A stretch of DNA of 64,000 nucleotides from Molossus alvarezi (taxonomy: Eukaryota > Chordata > Mammalia > Chiroptera > Molossidae), in NCBI GenBank assembly GCA_037176705.1, contig CM073889.1:106533890-106597889 (forward strand), written 5' to 3'. Numbering within the stretch: the stretch's first letter is position 1; every line of letters begins with the position of its first letter. Position numbers and translations under genes: made by a program. Below are positions 24,046 through 36,769 of the stretch, piece by piece. Below the pieces are notes generated by a model, which saw only the letters and a program-made list of their open reading frames with translations, ran no database searches and had not been told where the DNA came from.

Positions 24046-24247
24046 GCCCTGGCCAGTGTGGCTCAATTGGTTGGAGCATTGTCCTTTTCACTGGAAGGTT
24101 GTGGGTTCGATTCCCAGTCAGGGCACATGCCTAGGTTGTGGGTTTGATTCCTAGTTGGGGGGCATACCCCAGTTGGGGCACATATGGGATGACGCCGGTC
24201 TATGTTTCTCTCTCTCTTCCTCCATATCTAAAATCAATTTGAAAAAG
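24046..24247 (+). repeat. bat tRNA-derived SINE (second subfamily)
   Basis: Head GCCCTGGCCAGTGTGGCTCA, A box TTGGTTGGAGC, B box GTGGGTTCGATTCCCAGTCA. A second copy-like motif, GTGGGTTTGATTCCTAGTTG, follows, then a TCTC zone and TAAAATCAATTTGAAAAAG. The body differs from the VES body and matches the 54,732 copy in layout. No clear target-site duplication, so it is probably older. Confidence 0.92.
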
Positions 24248-24299
24248 TACAATTTTTGTATAAATGTTGATACTTTCTAAAAAAGAAGTTTAAGATCAT

Positions 24300-24411
24300 A
24301 GTCAATGCCTGGCTCTAGCACCAGCAGACCTTGGATCATGTCTCACTTCCCTTCACTATAAAAATGAGAATGATAGTTGCGTCTGCCTTCATGGAGTTAT
24401 GGGGATTAACT
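24300..24411 (+). repeat. MIR-like fragment
   Basis: CATGTCTCACTTCCCTTCAC, TATAAAAATGAGAATGATAG and ATGGGGATTAAC resemble the sense MIR 3' half. Confidence 0.5.
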
Positions 24412-24713
24412 CGAGGGTCTGCAAACTACGGCCCCATCCAGCCAGCTGTCTGTTTTAGTGTGGCTTACGATCCATATTTTCAAATGGCTGAGAAAAAAGT
24501 CAAAACAGCAATCCTGTTTTGTGACGTGTGAACATTTTTTCACATTCAGATTGCAGTGTCCATAAATAAAGTTTTATTGGAACACAGCTGCACTCATTCA
24601 CTTACATGTGTCTATGGCTGTGTTGGTGCTGCAGCAGCAGGGCTGAGCAGTTGTGACAAAGACGAAAATATCGCCACCTGACCTTTTGCAGAAGTAAAGT
24701 TTGATAAGCCCTG
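24412..24713. mobile_element. non-autonomous hAT-Charlie-type DNA transposon
   Basis: The ends are inverted: GGGTCTGCAAACTACGGCCC at the left and AAGTTTGATAAGCCCTG at the right, typical of the mammalian MER1/Charlie group. Inside are the hallmark AATAAAGTTTTATTGGAACA, CTATGGCTGTGTTGGTGCTG and TGAGCAGTTGTGACAAAGAC. There is no transposase. It is an old, inactive copy mobilised in trans in the ancestor. Confidence 0.8.
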
Positions 24714-24824
24714 AGCTAGAGGAGAAACATACGAGTTCTTGAAGTTTGCTCCCCGTGAGGATCCCGAGGAAATGACAAAGCCTCCGTCCATCCGCAGCAC
24801 ACCCCACATCAATGAGACAAGAAT

Positions 24825-24905
24825 GCCTAGGGGTAAATTCCGGGCATAAATAATGCGACCATTTCGTAGGGGATTCCAGTGTGCATCCAGGTTTGAGAAC
24901 TGATG
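24825..24905. mobile_element. hAT-type (MER-like) fragment
   Basis: GTGTGCATCCAGGTTTGAGA ACTG ends like the terminal inverted repeat of small hAT elements ('...CAAGTTTGAGAACCACTG'). A short remnant. Confidence 0.45.
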
Positions 24906-25709
24906 TGTTTTGTAGGGTATTTAAACTCAAGACATAGTGAGACCTTGATCACTGCTAGCCAAACTGACCAAATAAATCCTCCTTTGTATTCAGTGCAGTT
25001 TCAGTAGAAAGTTATTAAATAAGTTCTGGGTGCAAAATATTTTATTCTCCTTCCCTCTCCCCCACCCCCCACCCCCATCCTCTATTCTCACCTACATGTA
25101 AGAGTTGAGACAGGAAGATAGTTTCCTTCTATGTTTCTGGTTTCTGGACAATCACACGTTTCGTATTTTATATTTTCATGTCATTGTTCCACAAACTTCT
25201 GTTGTGCAATGTCAAGTTCTATATAATACTCATGGCAGGTGAGGGCTCCAAAGATGTGTTTTCAAAGTTCTTGAGAACTCGTCAGTGTTCTTGTAAATAG
25301 TCCCCATGTTCAGGCAGAAACCCCTGGAAACTTCTGGTTCTTGTCAATAGCCTTAAAAATATAAACTGGCTGGTTTGGTGGTAGCCCCTAAATGAATAAA
25401 TTCATGGCGTCTTCAGTAGTCAGTAATGCAAAAGAACACCCATGTGCATAATCAAGCAATCGAATGGGTGGATATGGTTACTCCACGTTGAAATACCTCA
25501 GAGTGTGGTAATGGGAAGAAACCCAAGAGACAGTAAAGTCAAGAGGCTTGTGATTTAGTAAGTAACACAAAACTAATGCAAGTTAGACAAGCCAGAGACA
25601 GCTCCATCCTGGACACGCCCTCCTTTCTCACAACCAGTGAACACCCACTAAATCTCCTGCACTGGGAGGTGGGTATGGACAGAGACAGAGATAAGGTGAG
25701 GGCACAGAG
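24906..25709. other. unique non-coding DNA
   Basis: Nothing recognised beyond a C-rich patch near 25,055-25,080. Confidence 0.45.
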
Positions 25710-25860
25710 ATAAAGTGTATGGGTTTGAATTTATACCACCAGGGTTCTAATTCCAGCTTCATCAGTCACTTGAGCAAACTACTTACCTCTCAATGCCTGG
25801 ATTTTTTTCTCAGCTATAAAATGGGGATAATAATTTCTATCTCCTAGATCTGATGTAATT

Positions 25861-25863
<3 letters not shown>
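25710..25863 (+). repeat. MIR SINE, sense, with a CA microsatellite at its end
   Basis: GGGTTCTAATTCCAGCTTCA, CAAACTACTTACCTCTCAAT, CTATAAAATGGGGATAATAA and TATCTCCTAGATCTGATGTA run in MIR order up to the CA repeat. Confidence 0.8.

Positions 25864-25901
<38 letters not shown>
25864..25901. repeat. (CA)19 microsatellite
   Basis: A pure CA dinucleotide run of about 38 bp, directly abutting the MIR fragment. Confidence 0.99.
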
Positions 25902-25902
<1 letters not shown>

Positions 25903-27349
25903 CCTGTGTAGCTGTTTTCCCTAATTCTTCAGCTGTAAGGCTAGAAGACAGCTGGGAGTTCTCACAGCCTGAAACACAGCAACGGAGTCTCCATGCTATG
26001 ACTTCTCATCATCTAGGGACCTCTCTTGAGCACTGTTCTTAATGGTCAAATATGAAGTCCTTGAAGGAAAAAATTATAATCATACAGACACTCACCAAAC
26101 GACATCACTGTCCTTTTCCAGAAGGCTCCAAAGCATAAATGTGGTGTGCATAACAAATATACGTACCTAACAAAGGTCTTTAAACTACCAGATGCTCGTC
26201 TGAGTGGAAGACAGGCAACATTTCTATTTGCAATTTCCCACCACATTAGCCCCAAGCCCAAGTGTGTTTTCTATAGCCTTCAATCTTGGAGTTGGTTTTA
26301 ACTCTCGAAAATGTATACTGTGGGTTACATGTTCTCTCCAAAGTCGATCTAGTTTCATTCCTAGAAAGACCTTCTGTGCCGTGTAATCTCCTTCCATATT
26401 TCTTCTTAATATCCCCACATATATTTTTGTTGCTTTTGTGTCTATTTTAGCAGTCACACCACCCATTTTTTTTTTATCTGTAATTTAAATTCCTGCTTGA
26501 CCCACCCATGAGTAACCTCATCCTGCAAGAGATCACTGTACTTCCTCTCCTCCTTCTACTTCAAGATTTTGCCTAAACGGCCGTTAGGCTAAGTGACTTG
26601 CATTTCTAGTGCTGATTCACCAGCTCCATCGTGAGTAAATCTGCCTTTTCCATAAGTAACTTCTCCTCCTGAACCCTGCGCTCTGTTAACCCTGTGGGTT
26701 TAAAGGTGAAAAACATTATTCGCGCTCTTTATACATCATCCTTCAAAATATTTTTTCCTATTTAATAGGCCAAATAAGATTCATGGACAATAAATACTAT
26801 GGGTAACTTTATATTTGATATTTTTATTTTTGAGTACAGATTCACCTTACACTTGCAAACGGGTCCGCTGCTTGCCAGAATTGTGTCCGTTTTTAGTACC
26901 GAGTAAAGCAAAGCAAAGTGGAGAAGGAAACAGGTAAACAGAACTCACGTAGGATAGTGTGGTGAGAATGTGGTGAGAATCCACATGGTGATAGAAACCA
27001 CAAGGGACCGAACAGAAGGGCCTTCCCTCCTGGACGTGCCGGCTGCCTCCGCCCCGCCATGCCTAACACTCGTCTGGGCCATGAGCTCCTTTATATTTCC
27101 ATAAATCACACTGATGTTTTTGCATCTCTAAAATTGTATTCTGGCCCTATGCAACAACTTAGAAAGGGCTGACATTATATATGGATACAGATCACCAAGA
27201 GGTTCTCACCTCTGCCTTGCACATTTTATTTATTTAGTCAGTATCAGCTGATCAATTTCTCCATCATAACAGAACTCAGGGACCTGAACACCGGATCACA
27301 CAATCCAGATAGAAGGGGCTAACGAACACCCAAAAAACCTAATTACCAT
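25902..27349. other. unique non-coding DNA
   Basis: No repeat or exon recognised. A tandem GTGGTGAGAAT pair lies near 26,960-26,982. Confidence 0.45.
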
Positions 27350-27871
27350 GATATTAGTTATGTATTGCTGAATGACAAATTACCTCAACATTTAGTAGTC
27401 TAAAACAAAAAACGTTTGTTGTCTCCCAGTGTCTGTGGGTCAGGAGTGCAGGTGCGGCTTAGCAGGGTGCCTCTGGTTCAAGGCCTCTCGCGGGCTGGAA
27501 TCCAGGTGCGGGACAGCTGCGTGGTCCCACCTGAAGGCTCGTCCGAGAGAGTCGGCGTCTCGGGAAGCAGTTGCTGGCAGGATCTGAGTCCTCACCCTGT
27601 GTGCCGGGTGGACCTCTCGCTAGCGAGACTCACTATACGACAGCTGGCGTTCCTCAAGGCAAGCCCCAAGGACAAGCAAGGCCACACAGGACAGAAACCA
27701 CAGCTTCTTTATAACCAAACCTCAGAAGTGAGGTCCCATCATTATCGCTGCATTCTATTGCTCAGAAGCCATCCTTTGGTTCAGCCCACGCTCTTGGGGT
27801 GGGGATTACAGAGGGTGTGAACACCAGAAGGTGGGGCCACCGGTCCTGGTGTATGGGAGGCTGCCTACCAC
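27350..27871 (+). repeat. solitary ancient LTR-like repeat (probable ERVL-MaLR type)
   Basis: TTAGTTATGTATTGCTGAAT, ACAAATTACCTCAACATTTA, GTCTGTGGGTCAGGAGTGCA, CACCTGAAGGCTCGTC, AAGTGAGGTCCCATCATTAT, GGGATTACAGAGGGTGTGAA and GAGGCTGCCTACCACC follow a MaLR-like LTR from start to end. No internal genes are attached, so it is a solo LTR. The 134-codon frame inside it is not a gene. The family name is from memory. Confidence 0.6.
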
Positions 27872-30090
27872 CCCTGCCGTAGGCCTGCCCGTCACACGCC
27901 TCCTCATCATGGCTCAGCAGCGTAACTCATGCAACTTACTCCTCTTACTTATGTTTGTCCTACAAACAAGTGCAGTCATTTGTTCAGGGAAAATCTCAGC
28001 AACCTCCACATCTAGCAGTCCAGTAATTCAAATTAATAGAAAATATTTGAAAAACAAAAATGGTCTTTTGTAAGAGTTAAATCTTAAATAGACAGAAAAA
28101 TGTGTCAAAATAAAATCTTTCTCCATGCCATCCAAAACAAAAATGAACAAACAAAAAAATAACTCATAAAAGTTAAAAATAAGGCTGGGTAAAGATAGAT
28201 CAGGTAATACAAAAAAATATATAATTTAGAGATTATAATATCAATATTACAGAAGCAATATTCAAAGCAAAATATTAAATGGGACAAAGAGGATCATTTT
28301 ATTTTTATAAAGATTACAAAATAAAATGAAGGTATATAAGTAATGAATTACATGTGCCAACTCACACGACATTAAAAAGCATAAAGCAAGACTAATTGGA
28401 TTAAAACAGGAATTGACAGACATGACGCAATGCTGCTCTCTTGTCCTGACAGATGCAAGAAAATAGTTCGTAAAGATGCAGAAGACTTGGAAAGTAAGTC
28501 CAAAGGTATACTGACTTAACAGACATACAATCAGCTTCGAACCCCATGATCAGAATGAGGGGGAAATACACCTTCTACGTCAGCACCCATATATTTATTT
28601 TCCAAAAGAGTGATCATATATTAGTTCATAATGAAAATAAGTGTCCTGATGCAAAAATCAAATAGATCACATTGTATGACTACAATGAAAGAAAAATATT
28701 TAAAAATCAACACTACCCTTGAAATAAAATACACAAATAAATAAATAAATTTTATGAAAATGCCTCCTACCCCAGCTGGAGTGCAACAGCATGTGGTGTC
28801 CCCACCACTCTGACCTTCACATTCGTCAGGGGTGGGGTGTGGGACTCACTGAGTCCTCTAAATTCAAAGTCCTTGGCCATGAGCAGCCGCACCCAGTTTT
28901 CCTAACACCCTATACAAAGCTTATTTTCCATATGTATCACGATGCGAAGAATCCAAACTAAAAGTATAGGCTATTTATAAATTATTGATCACAAGACTAC
29001 CATCCTTTACAGTAAGCACAATAGGAGCAAAAAAGTAATAGAGATAAAAATAGATGACAAGAAATCAATTTTCCTAAATGGAATTGATGAATGAAATTGA
29101 AGGATGTTTTTTGGGTCGGACGAACCAGGTTTGGCATCTGCCCTGCCCAGTACTAACTATGGTTCCTGAGATCAGGTGTTTCTTCAACTCTCAAAGCCCT
29201 AGTGTTCTCTTCTGCAGGAAAGCCAGAATGCTGTTGGGGGTTAAATGAGATAATATAAGCCAAGCTCTTATCACGAAATCCCTAATACTCAAAATATGTC
29301 TGTTAGTATTAACCAAGTGTGGGTTCTTTGAAAAGATCAATAAAATAAACCTCTGGACAGTCCAAGAATAAAAGAGAGAAAAAAATGAACAGTAATGATG
29401 AGAGAGAGTATATAGCAACAGATACTATTTTTAAAATTATAAGAGAACTATCTGATATATTGTTTTACCAAACTGAAAATCTCAGTGATACAGATTATTT
29501 TCTAAGTATAACTTACAAAAGCATACTCAAGAAGAGTTAGATAACCTGAATAGACCAAGACTATTAGAGAAATTGAATACAATTGTTAAAACACTTGAAA
29601 AACCCATAATGTTATTTGGGGGGAATTCCAACTACTTTCAAGAAATAAAATAAAAAAATCCCTATATTACTTAAATTTTCCAAACACAAAAAGATGGAAA
29701 CATATCAATACACGTTACAAAATGAAGATAATCTTCTTACCAAAACCTGCCAATGCACAAGGAAAAAACAAAAACTAATCATGCTTATGCCTTTTACATA
29801 CAAAATACTAAATAAAACATTAATAAATTAAATTAGATATGTAACACAAAGGTTATGCATCACGATGAAATAGGGTTGATGCATATATTGGTTCAACTTG
29901 GAAATGGATTAATATGTTATCATAAAAAGACAAAGGAGATAATCCATATGACCATCTTGATAGAGGGTGGAAGTATATTATTTGATAAATTTTACCATCG
30001 TTTCTTAATATTTAAAAAATTATTAATAAAATGGAATAGAATAGGTATTTCCTTCAAATTATTTATAAAATTATCCATCCCTAAACAATA

Positions 30091-30220
30091 CAGGGTGAGG
30101 CAAAAGTAGGTTTACAGTTGTGAGTATGCAAAACACAGAGATTATTCTTGTATTGTTATTTATTAATGATTGTATTATTTTCCACATGAACAAGTGTGAA
30201 CCTACTTTTGCCCCATCCTG
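30091..30220. mobile_element. 130-bp non-autonomous mariner-type element, nested in old L1
   Basis: Terminal inverted repeats of about 30 bp: CAGGGTGAGGCAAAAGTAGG at the left, and the right end read on the minus strand CAGGATGGGGCAAAAGTAGG. They differ at two positions over the first 20. A TA dinucleotide flanks both ends (30,089-30,090 and 30,221-30,222), as expected for Tc1/mariner insertion. There is no transposase. Mariner-type elements were active in vesper bats, much later than in most mammals. It splits the L1 reverse-transcriptase region. Confidence 0.93.
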
Positions 30221-31364
30221 TATTTCCAATAAAATCAGGAGCAATACAAGGATTTCCATCACCACCACTTCTACCTAAGATTATTCTGCAATTCTAGTTA
30301 ATGCAATTAAACATGAAAACAAAATATTATAAAGGAGGAAGATGAACAGCCAGGAATTATGGATGTTATGGTTGCTTACCTACGAAAGATATTGGAAAAA
30401 GGAGATTTATCTGAAGAAGTATTGGAACTGACATCTGGGTGAGTATTCAGCTGCTATGCCATGAATATCTATCCAAACACTCACACCCAGTATCTGTGCT
30501 GATTGGTTGGTTCCCAGGCTGCACAACTGATTATTTTGAACTGTGGCTGCTAGCAAGCTATATTGTTAAGGAGGCTAACAATAAACCAAAAACTAAACCA
30601 GCAACTTCCTTACTTACCAATTATGATCAGTTAAGAAACATAATGGTAAAATATGATCCTATTTATAGGCGTAACCAAAGATCCAAAATATCTGGGAAGA
30701 AACTGAACCAAAACAATGTAGGAACTTTTTAATGAAAACTATTACACTTCACTGAGGGTCATATAAGTTGAATATTGAATACAGAAAAGTTGTATTCTTA
30801 TAGCAAGAATACCTGATGTTATACAGATTCTCTATGAATTAATTTATAAATGTAACTCAATCCTCTTGAGAATACAACAAAATTGCTTTTTGGAGTTTGA
30901 TAAAATTCTGGTAAAGTAAACATGCAGAAATATTTTTGAAAAAGAGCAGAGATAAGCTGGTATTTTCCTTAGCAAATATCCAAATGAGTTACAAAGCCAG
31001 AACGCTTAGAATAATTTGACATTGGTGCTAACATCGACACATCCGTGAAATCAAGCAGAGCCCCACGTCTATTTAAATCCCACAGCAGCTCTATGTCTAT
31101 TTGAGAATTTAGTGAAAAGATGGCATTTCAAGTCTGTGGAGAAATGATAAATTATTCAATTAATAGCAGAAGAAAATATGGTGACTAGTGTTTATCATCT
31201 TGAAGGTGGGAAGGGCTTTCTAACTATGATGCAAGACGAAACCATATAAAAAAGTAAGGGTACTTTTGACCTCCAAAAATTTCTACTGACAAAAATTAAA
31301 GAACAAAATAAACTAGGCAAGATTGTTTTAAAAAAAATAAAAAGAACCAATGTTTTCTTGTTCA

Positions 31365-31470
31365 TCAGTGTATGCCTAGACCCTGCAACAGAGCCTGCAC
31401 ATGGTAGACATTCAAATAAATGGCTACATACAGAGTCTTGTCAGTCAGTCAGGAAGGAATAAATGAACAT
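31365..31470 (+). repeat. L2-like 3' end
   Basis: TATGCCTAGACCCTGCAACA, GAGCCTGCACATGGTAGACA and TTCAAATAAATGGCTACATA resemble the sense L2 3' end ('...CCTAGCACAGTGCCTGGCACATAGTAGGCACTCAATAAAT...'). Confidence 0.6.
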
Positions 31471-31870
31471 TGTGATTTTTAAAATTAGCAAAAGACATGA
31501 ATCTTAAAGAATATTAAAAATCAGTTTTAAAAGATCAAGAATTATCAATCTCACCATTAAAAAAATCAATACAAATTAAAATAACAGTTCATCATTTTTA
31601 CCTATTACTATCTTTCTTAATACTCTGAATCAGCCAATATGTGGGGGAAAGATGTTCATGATATGCTGCTAGTTGATAAAAGTCAGTTTCAAAGTAGCAT
31701 ATGTAAAAATCGTTATCTTCACATGCATAGGAAAACTGAATGATAAATATAAAAATTTAAGAGTGGTTTTTATCATGGTAATTTTATTCTTCATGGTCTT
31801 CTATATGGTCTAATTATTTTCAATCAATGTTATACTTCCATAATAAAAGTGGTAATTTAGAAAATAATAG

Positions 31871-32159
31871 AAAAGTAGTACTTAGTATTCTGGAAAGATG
31901 TCTTTTTGTTTCTTTATTGATGTTTCCATCTCCTGATTTTACTGTTTTTCTTTGAATGGCCTTTCCCCCCCCCACTAGATCTTTATAATCAAGAGACATT
32001 TGCCAGAAGATAACATTTGGTTGTTATTAATGGAGACCCCCAAATCATTCTCTACCCCTACCACTATAATCACTTACTACCTCGCACCCTCTTTATCCTA
32101 TTACTGTTTTATGTTTAAAAATTTTTTTTATAATCTTCATTTACATATTTGCCTACTTA
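31871..32159. other. unique non-coding DNA
   Basis: Nothing recognised. Confidence 0.4.
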
Positions 32160-32335
32160 TTTATTATTTATGTTTCTAGACCAGAATATAATGTCCACAA
32201 AGGTAGGGACTTGAATTATTTATGTTTAAAGCTATTTCCCAGTACCCAGAGTAGAGACTGCCATATGGTAGATACTCAATAAACACACATTGAATGAGTG
32301 AATGAATGAATTAATGAATCAATGAATGAATGAGT
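32160..32335 (+). repeat. L2 3' end with (TGAA)n tail
   Basis: CTAGACCAGAATATAATGTC, CAAAGGTAGGGACTTGAATT, ATATGGTAGATACTCAATAA and then ATTGAATGAGTGAATGAATG. This is the classic L2 sense terminus with a TGAA-type tail. Confidence 0.85.
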
Positions 32336-35030
32336 TTGTTTTGGAAGAGTTGGTTTATATGATTCGGCAAAAGATCCGTTGCCTCTTTAGAATATTTTGC
32401 AATTACATCTGCTAATTGTCTCTGTTAAACACTGAGGCCAACCTACCAGGCAGTGACATAAGTAGAAATCACTCAAGTCTAGAAGTAGTCAGTAGAGTTA
32501 AACTGTGGTCCTGGTTTCACTGCAAACAAACATCCCTAACAAGTCAGTTTTGCTGTCCTCCCTACACAAGATTGGCCTTAATAAAAAGCTGAAAAGAGAA
32601 AAGAGAGTAGGCTGCTATTCTTTCCCTCCGGGCCGTTTTACCTCTCCAGCAGGGTCGCTCTGTCCTGTGCGCTCCTCCTATCCTGTCCCTCTCTCCCAGT
32701 GGGGGTTACGTCTGCTTAAACCTGCACGGGGTACACTTTACCCACCTCCAGGGGGCCTGGCTCAGATCCTTGCACCTGTGATCTTCCTCACTTGCTTATC
32801 ACGGAAACCCACTTTTAGGGCAGTCTCCGAAAAAGCTCGTACAGATTGCTCACACTGACTGCTTACTCATAAAATCGAAACAATTTTGTTGTCTGCAAAA
32901 CAGGAACCCTTGGGCAAAATCATTGTCACCTTGTGACTTATAAAACTCAGATAACAAAAATATGCTAGATATTACAAGGCATATTTACCCGTCACCTATG
33001 CATGGTCCAAGGATAAAGTGTAAAAATATCACACAATACTTTATCATACAGAACAATCTAATTAAATAATAGCTGTTATCACTCAATAGCCATCCAAGTC
33101 TTCAAATGCCATCAGCCCTGGGGAAGGTATAAAGTGTTGGATCCACTCCTCGTTCTGTGAGTTCAAGATCTAAATTGTAAATGTGAGATATTATTATCAG
33201 AACCTCCTAGGACTGCCTTGGCACTGGGAGAAATGGTATTTCAATCTTCGGTTTAATCCCCCCTTATTTTTTCCCAGATATTTATAACACAGCTGCGGGA
33301 AGGTGCTCCTGGCAGGAGGTTGGCGTGCAATTTCTCAGGCTGGAAGCAAAAATCTAAATCAAATAGGAAAAAACCCCAAATGAATGAATGGGTTCAAGTT
33401 TTAGAGCTGGAAAAATATCTCAACCAAGTTGAAGCTCAGGTCTAGAGAGCATTGAGTGATGTCAAAGAGTAGATAATTACCAAATAACCCAAGTTCCAAT
33501 CCCCCTTTTCTTCAATTTTCCAAGTAGCATAGGCCAAAGCTGATGATTTCCTCTTACATGTGGAGTTGTTGATCACCTCGTCTGAAGACACTGTATACAA
33601 GACTCTATTACTAAGCATAGACTTGGCTTTCCAGAATCTGATTTTAGAAACCTTTGGTATTTAAATAAAACATCTTCATTTATAATAGATGCATCCTTTT
33701 TTGGGGGGATGGATAGTTGAGGATGGAATTACATGCTGTGTGGTTTTCATAATTTGAAAATATATTGTAAGAATGTAATGAAAGGACTTCAAGAAAGATA
33801 TTGAAAGCACTAATGGGTCATGGGAGACTTCCGGGGCTGGAAGGAGAGCAGGTGACTTGAGACTGGAAGACTTAACCATTCACTGGGCTCAGAGGACACC
33901 AATCATCTTTGTTCTACATGCAAAATCAGACAACAGACTCTACTATTCAGGGACTAGCAATTAATGGAAGAGCTTAGAAAGCAGCCCAAAGCATGCAATG
34001 ATCGCACCTCAGCTTCTGGCTGGCTGGGAGCTCCTAGTGATGACGGCATCCTCCACGTAGGCCACACAGCCAGATGGTTACCCAGACAGCTCCCCACAGT
34101 TACTGGGGCACATTCATAGATACATCACAATTGATCTTCACATTCTTCTTTTGGGAAAAACAGGCAGAAGCTTGCTTCTCTAGAGTATAGAACTAGATTA
34201 GCAACTGGCCTTTGGGTATCTTCCAATAAACTAAATCAGTCAGAACCATGGGTAAGGGTCAAGGCTGGACTATCTCAGACTGTTAAGATCCAGATGGCAT
34301 GTGAGTGTTGTGAATACACACTTCTCTATGGCTTCTACTGCTATTCTAGTGCCATTCAGATAGGCAACTAATGGCTACTCCGCTATTACTAACTGGTTAT
34401 ATTGAACATTTATAATTTTCCATGTAATTTCCTAAGCATATATTACCTTATTTTATTCTCATAATAACTCCAAAAAAAACCAAACAAACAAACAAACAAA
34501 AAACCCCAACTCAATAAACACCCATCACATGAGTGGCCTGACGTAAGTCTATTAAATAGGCAGCATGTGTGACATTAGTTTTCCCCTTCACAACCACAGT
34601 TTTGTAACCTACATTTGACTCTAATTAGAAGTATCTGGGTGTTAGACAAGAAGGGAATGATGGAGGTCAGGTAGCAGGCAGCAGTTTGCCTCATCGGAAG
34701 TTTGTGCTCTGTGTGCCCATCTCCAGGAAACTCAAGTCCACATTTCTTCAAATGGGAGCAACGTTCTAGGACGAATGAGGGGCCTAATCATTAGCCCAAT
34801 GTAGAAATTCTTGACCCACTCAGGAAGCAGTATCACTGGAGGAATTTTTATTGAAAAACTTTAATGCGTGTTTATTAAGTGTCTACAAAGTTTGACATAT
34901 TCTAGTCCCATTGAAGAAAGAAATATTATACTCAGGATCATCATCATCATAAAATAAACTATTCAGTGCATTGTAATAATAGAAACTACATACGGCGCAG
35001 AAGCCACAGAGGCTAATGTTCTGTTGAATT
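32336..35030. other. unique non-coding DNA
   Basis: About 2.7 kb. A short reverse-MIR-like piece lies at about 34,395-34,465, and (AAAC)n at 34,482-34,500. A 117-codon plus-strand frame at 32,505-32,858 has no recognised domain. The sequence 32,620-32,830 is GC-richer and could be a decayed LTR, unassigned. Confidence 0.45.
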
Positions 35031-35047
35031 AAAAATACTTAAGTCTG

Positions 35048-35269
35048 GCCCTGGCCGGTTTGGCTCAGCGGTTAGAGCGTCGGCCTGCGGTCCTGAGAGA
35101 CCCGGGTTCGGTTCCCGCTAAGGGCGCGTACCTCCGTTGCAGTTTGTCCCCGGCCCTGGTCGGTTGTGTGGGTGGCAGCCACTCGATGTGTTCCTTTCAC
35201 ATCGATGTTTCTCTCTCTCTCTCTGTTCCTCTCTCTCCCTCCCACTCTACCTGAACAAAAAAAAAAAAA
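35048..35269 (+). repeat. VES SINE, young copy
   Basis: GCCCTGGCCGGTTTGGCTCA, GCGGTTAGAGCGTCGGCCTG, GGGTTCGGTTCCCGCTAAGG, GTTGCAGTTTGTCCCCGGCC, TCACATCGATGTTTCTCTC and an 18-A tail. The 17-bp target-site duplication AAAAATACTTAAGTCTG (35,031-35,047) recurs with one mismatch at 35,270-35,286. A and B boxes of the internal Pol III promoter are intact by eye. Confidence 0.98.
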
Positions 35270-35286
35270 AAAAATACTTGAGTCTG

Positions 35287-36769
35287 AAATCTCAGGATTG
35301 AAATCCGGGGTGGAAACCATCAGTTTCCATCAGTATGACTTAGGAGTCATCAGCTGAGATGCAAGTCATGTGAGGCCATGAAGATGCAGGTGACCACCAG
35401 ATAGGACTGTATCTTACAGGTAAGGAGCTCTTCCTATCTGCTTTCCAGGTTTCTCCACGTGGAGGCTCCTATTGCTGTTGGCAATGTCATAGTAGCATCC
35501 TGTCTTCCCCAGCATGCAGGACCCTCAGCCACCATCTGGGTGACTGCCACCATGCCTTAACCAAACTCAGCCCTTACTCAATGTTTTATTTCTCCTTGTC
35601 ACCTTTTGAGCACATGAAGCATGAGCACTCCATTGCCTTCACAGATTGTTGATGGAGGCTACACCGTTTTCCACTACAGAAGGACTCCCCTACTTCACCC
35701 CAGCTCCCACACGAATGCTGGATCGACAGAGATGTCTCCAAGCAGCTGCTCCTACCCAAGGTTCAGGAAGAACAGCGCCTCCTCCACCGAGCAGAAACGA
35801 AGAGCACCGTTTTCCTGGCCTCCTGCGCGTCCCACACCAGCGTTTGCATTTGTCCCCGGCCTGTCTCCACTCTGCTGGTTTTGTTTGCGTGACTGGCTCT
35901 AGGGGTGGCTCTAGGGGTGGCTCCGGGACTTTCTGCAACCCTCTTCTTTCACCCCAAAGGAAGGTGGGCCGCTCTGACCCCAAGGTGCTGCTGAATACCA
36001 ACTGGCAGGTGGTTGGAGGGGAGGGTGGTGGCACTACTGGGCACCAGATTGGCACTGGGGTTGCAGCTTAAAATTGTCAACAACAGCCAGAATCCTGGAT
36101 GCTGGACCCCCGTTACCCCCCACAATCTTGGAATCTTCTCTGAGTGATTTGAATATTAAGGTAAAGGAGCTCTCTCAGAGGCCGTGTTCAGTGTAGGAAT
36201 CAGAGTGCTGAAATGGTCTCATCCTCCTACAGATGTGTGTAACATACAGACTCACCCCAAACCAACCTGGATCTCCTCAAAGACGGGGGAGAGAGCACTT
36301 GCCAGGTATACCCCACAAACAGTGTCCTTCTTCTAGACACCCCCCAACTTCAGCATTGCTGTGTCTAACATACTGGGGTGCACAGTCCTATCGCTTGTGC
36401 TGCTTTCTGAAGACTCCTCCCGCCAGGCTAGAACGTCCTCTCCGGCCATCAGTGTGCAAGGGGCTTTCACGGAACGCATGGGAATCATCGGCATTCATGA
36501 AACTAACCTTAACTCATGGATGAACCTCTCTCCAGATCTGTCATCCACTCTCAGAGACTCACCTTCTCCTTCGTTGAGAGAGGACGATTTCTTCCCTCCC
36601 TGTACCCACTCTTCTCGACAGTCACACCGCCGTCCAGGTTCTCTCTCTCAGTGATACCCCAGCAGCTTCCCTTTCTACTCCATTTACCCAGAGCACCCCA
36701 CATCCGATGGGCAACTTTGTGGCCAGGTGACAACAGCTCATCTGCTTTGAGACATGTTCCAGATAAACC
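35287..36769. other. unique DNA, function not recognised
   Basis: CpG-containing unique sequence with overlapping frames up to 141 codons (35,646-36,071 plus). I see no domain, start context or splice structure to support a gene. A 13-bp motif, GGGTGGCTCTAGG-like, is repeated 2-3 times near 35,896-35,924. Confidence 0.4.

Larger units (their letters stand above)
28070..31870 (+). mobile_element. old, decayed LINE-1 (L1M-type)
   Basis: AT-rich sequence following L1 ORF2 order. The best-preserved part is the reverse-transcriptase region at 29,760-30,330: TATGCATCACGATGAAATAG, then a decayed 'GGTTCAACTTGG' block, CATATGACCATCTTGATAGA, and after the nested mariner AAAATCAGGAGCAATACAAG and CATCACCACCACTTCTACCT. 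Later parts (AAATTAAAATAACAGTTCAT, near 31,570) resemble an old L1 3' region. The frame is full of stops and indels. The outer edges are uncertain, and an L2-like piece interrupts it at 31,365-31,470. Confidence 0.7.

Noticed and set aside
32505..32858. 117-codon frame considered as a retroviral or cellular exon
   Set aside because: No motif of any retroviral or cellular family is visible. At most a decayed LTR could lie here, and I cannot support it.
35048..35130. tRNA gene
   Set aside because: A and B boxes are present but there is no complete cloverleaf, and the sequence continues into the VES body with an A-tail and target-site duplication. It is a SINE head. The same applies to the other SINE copies.
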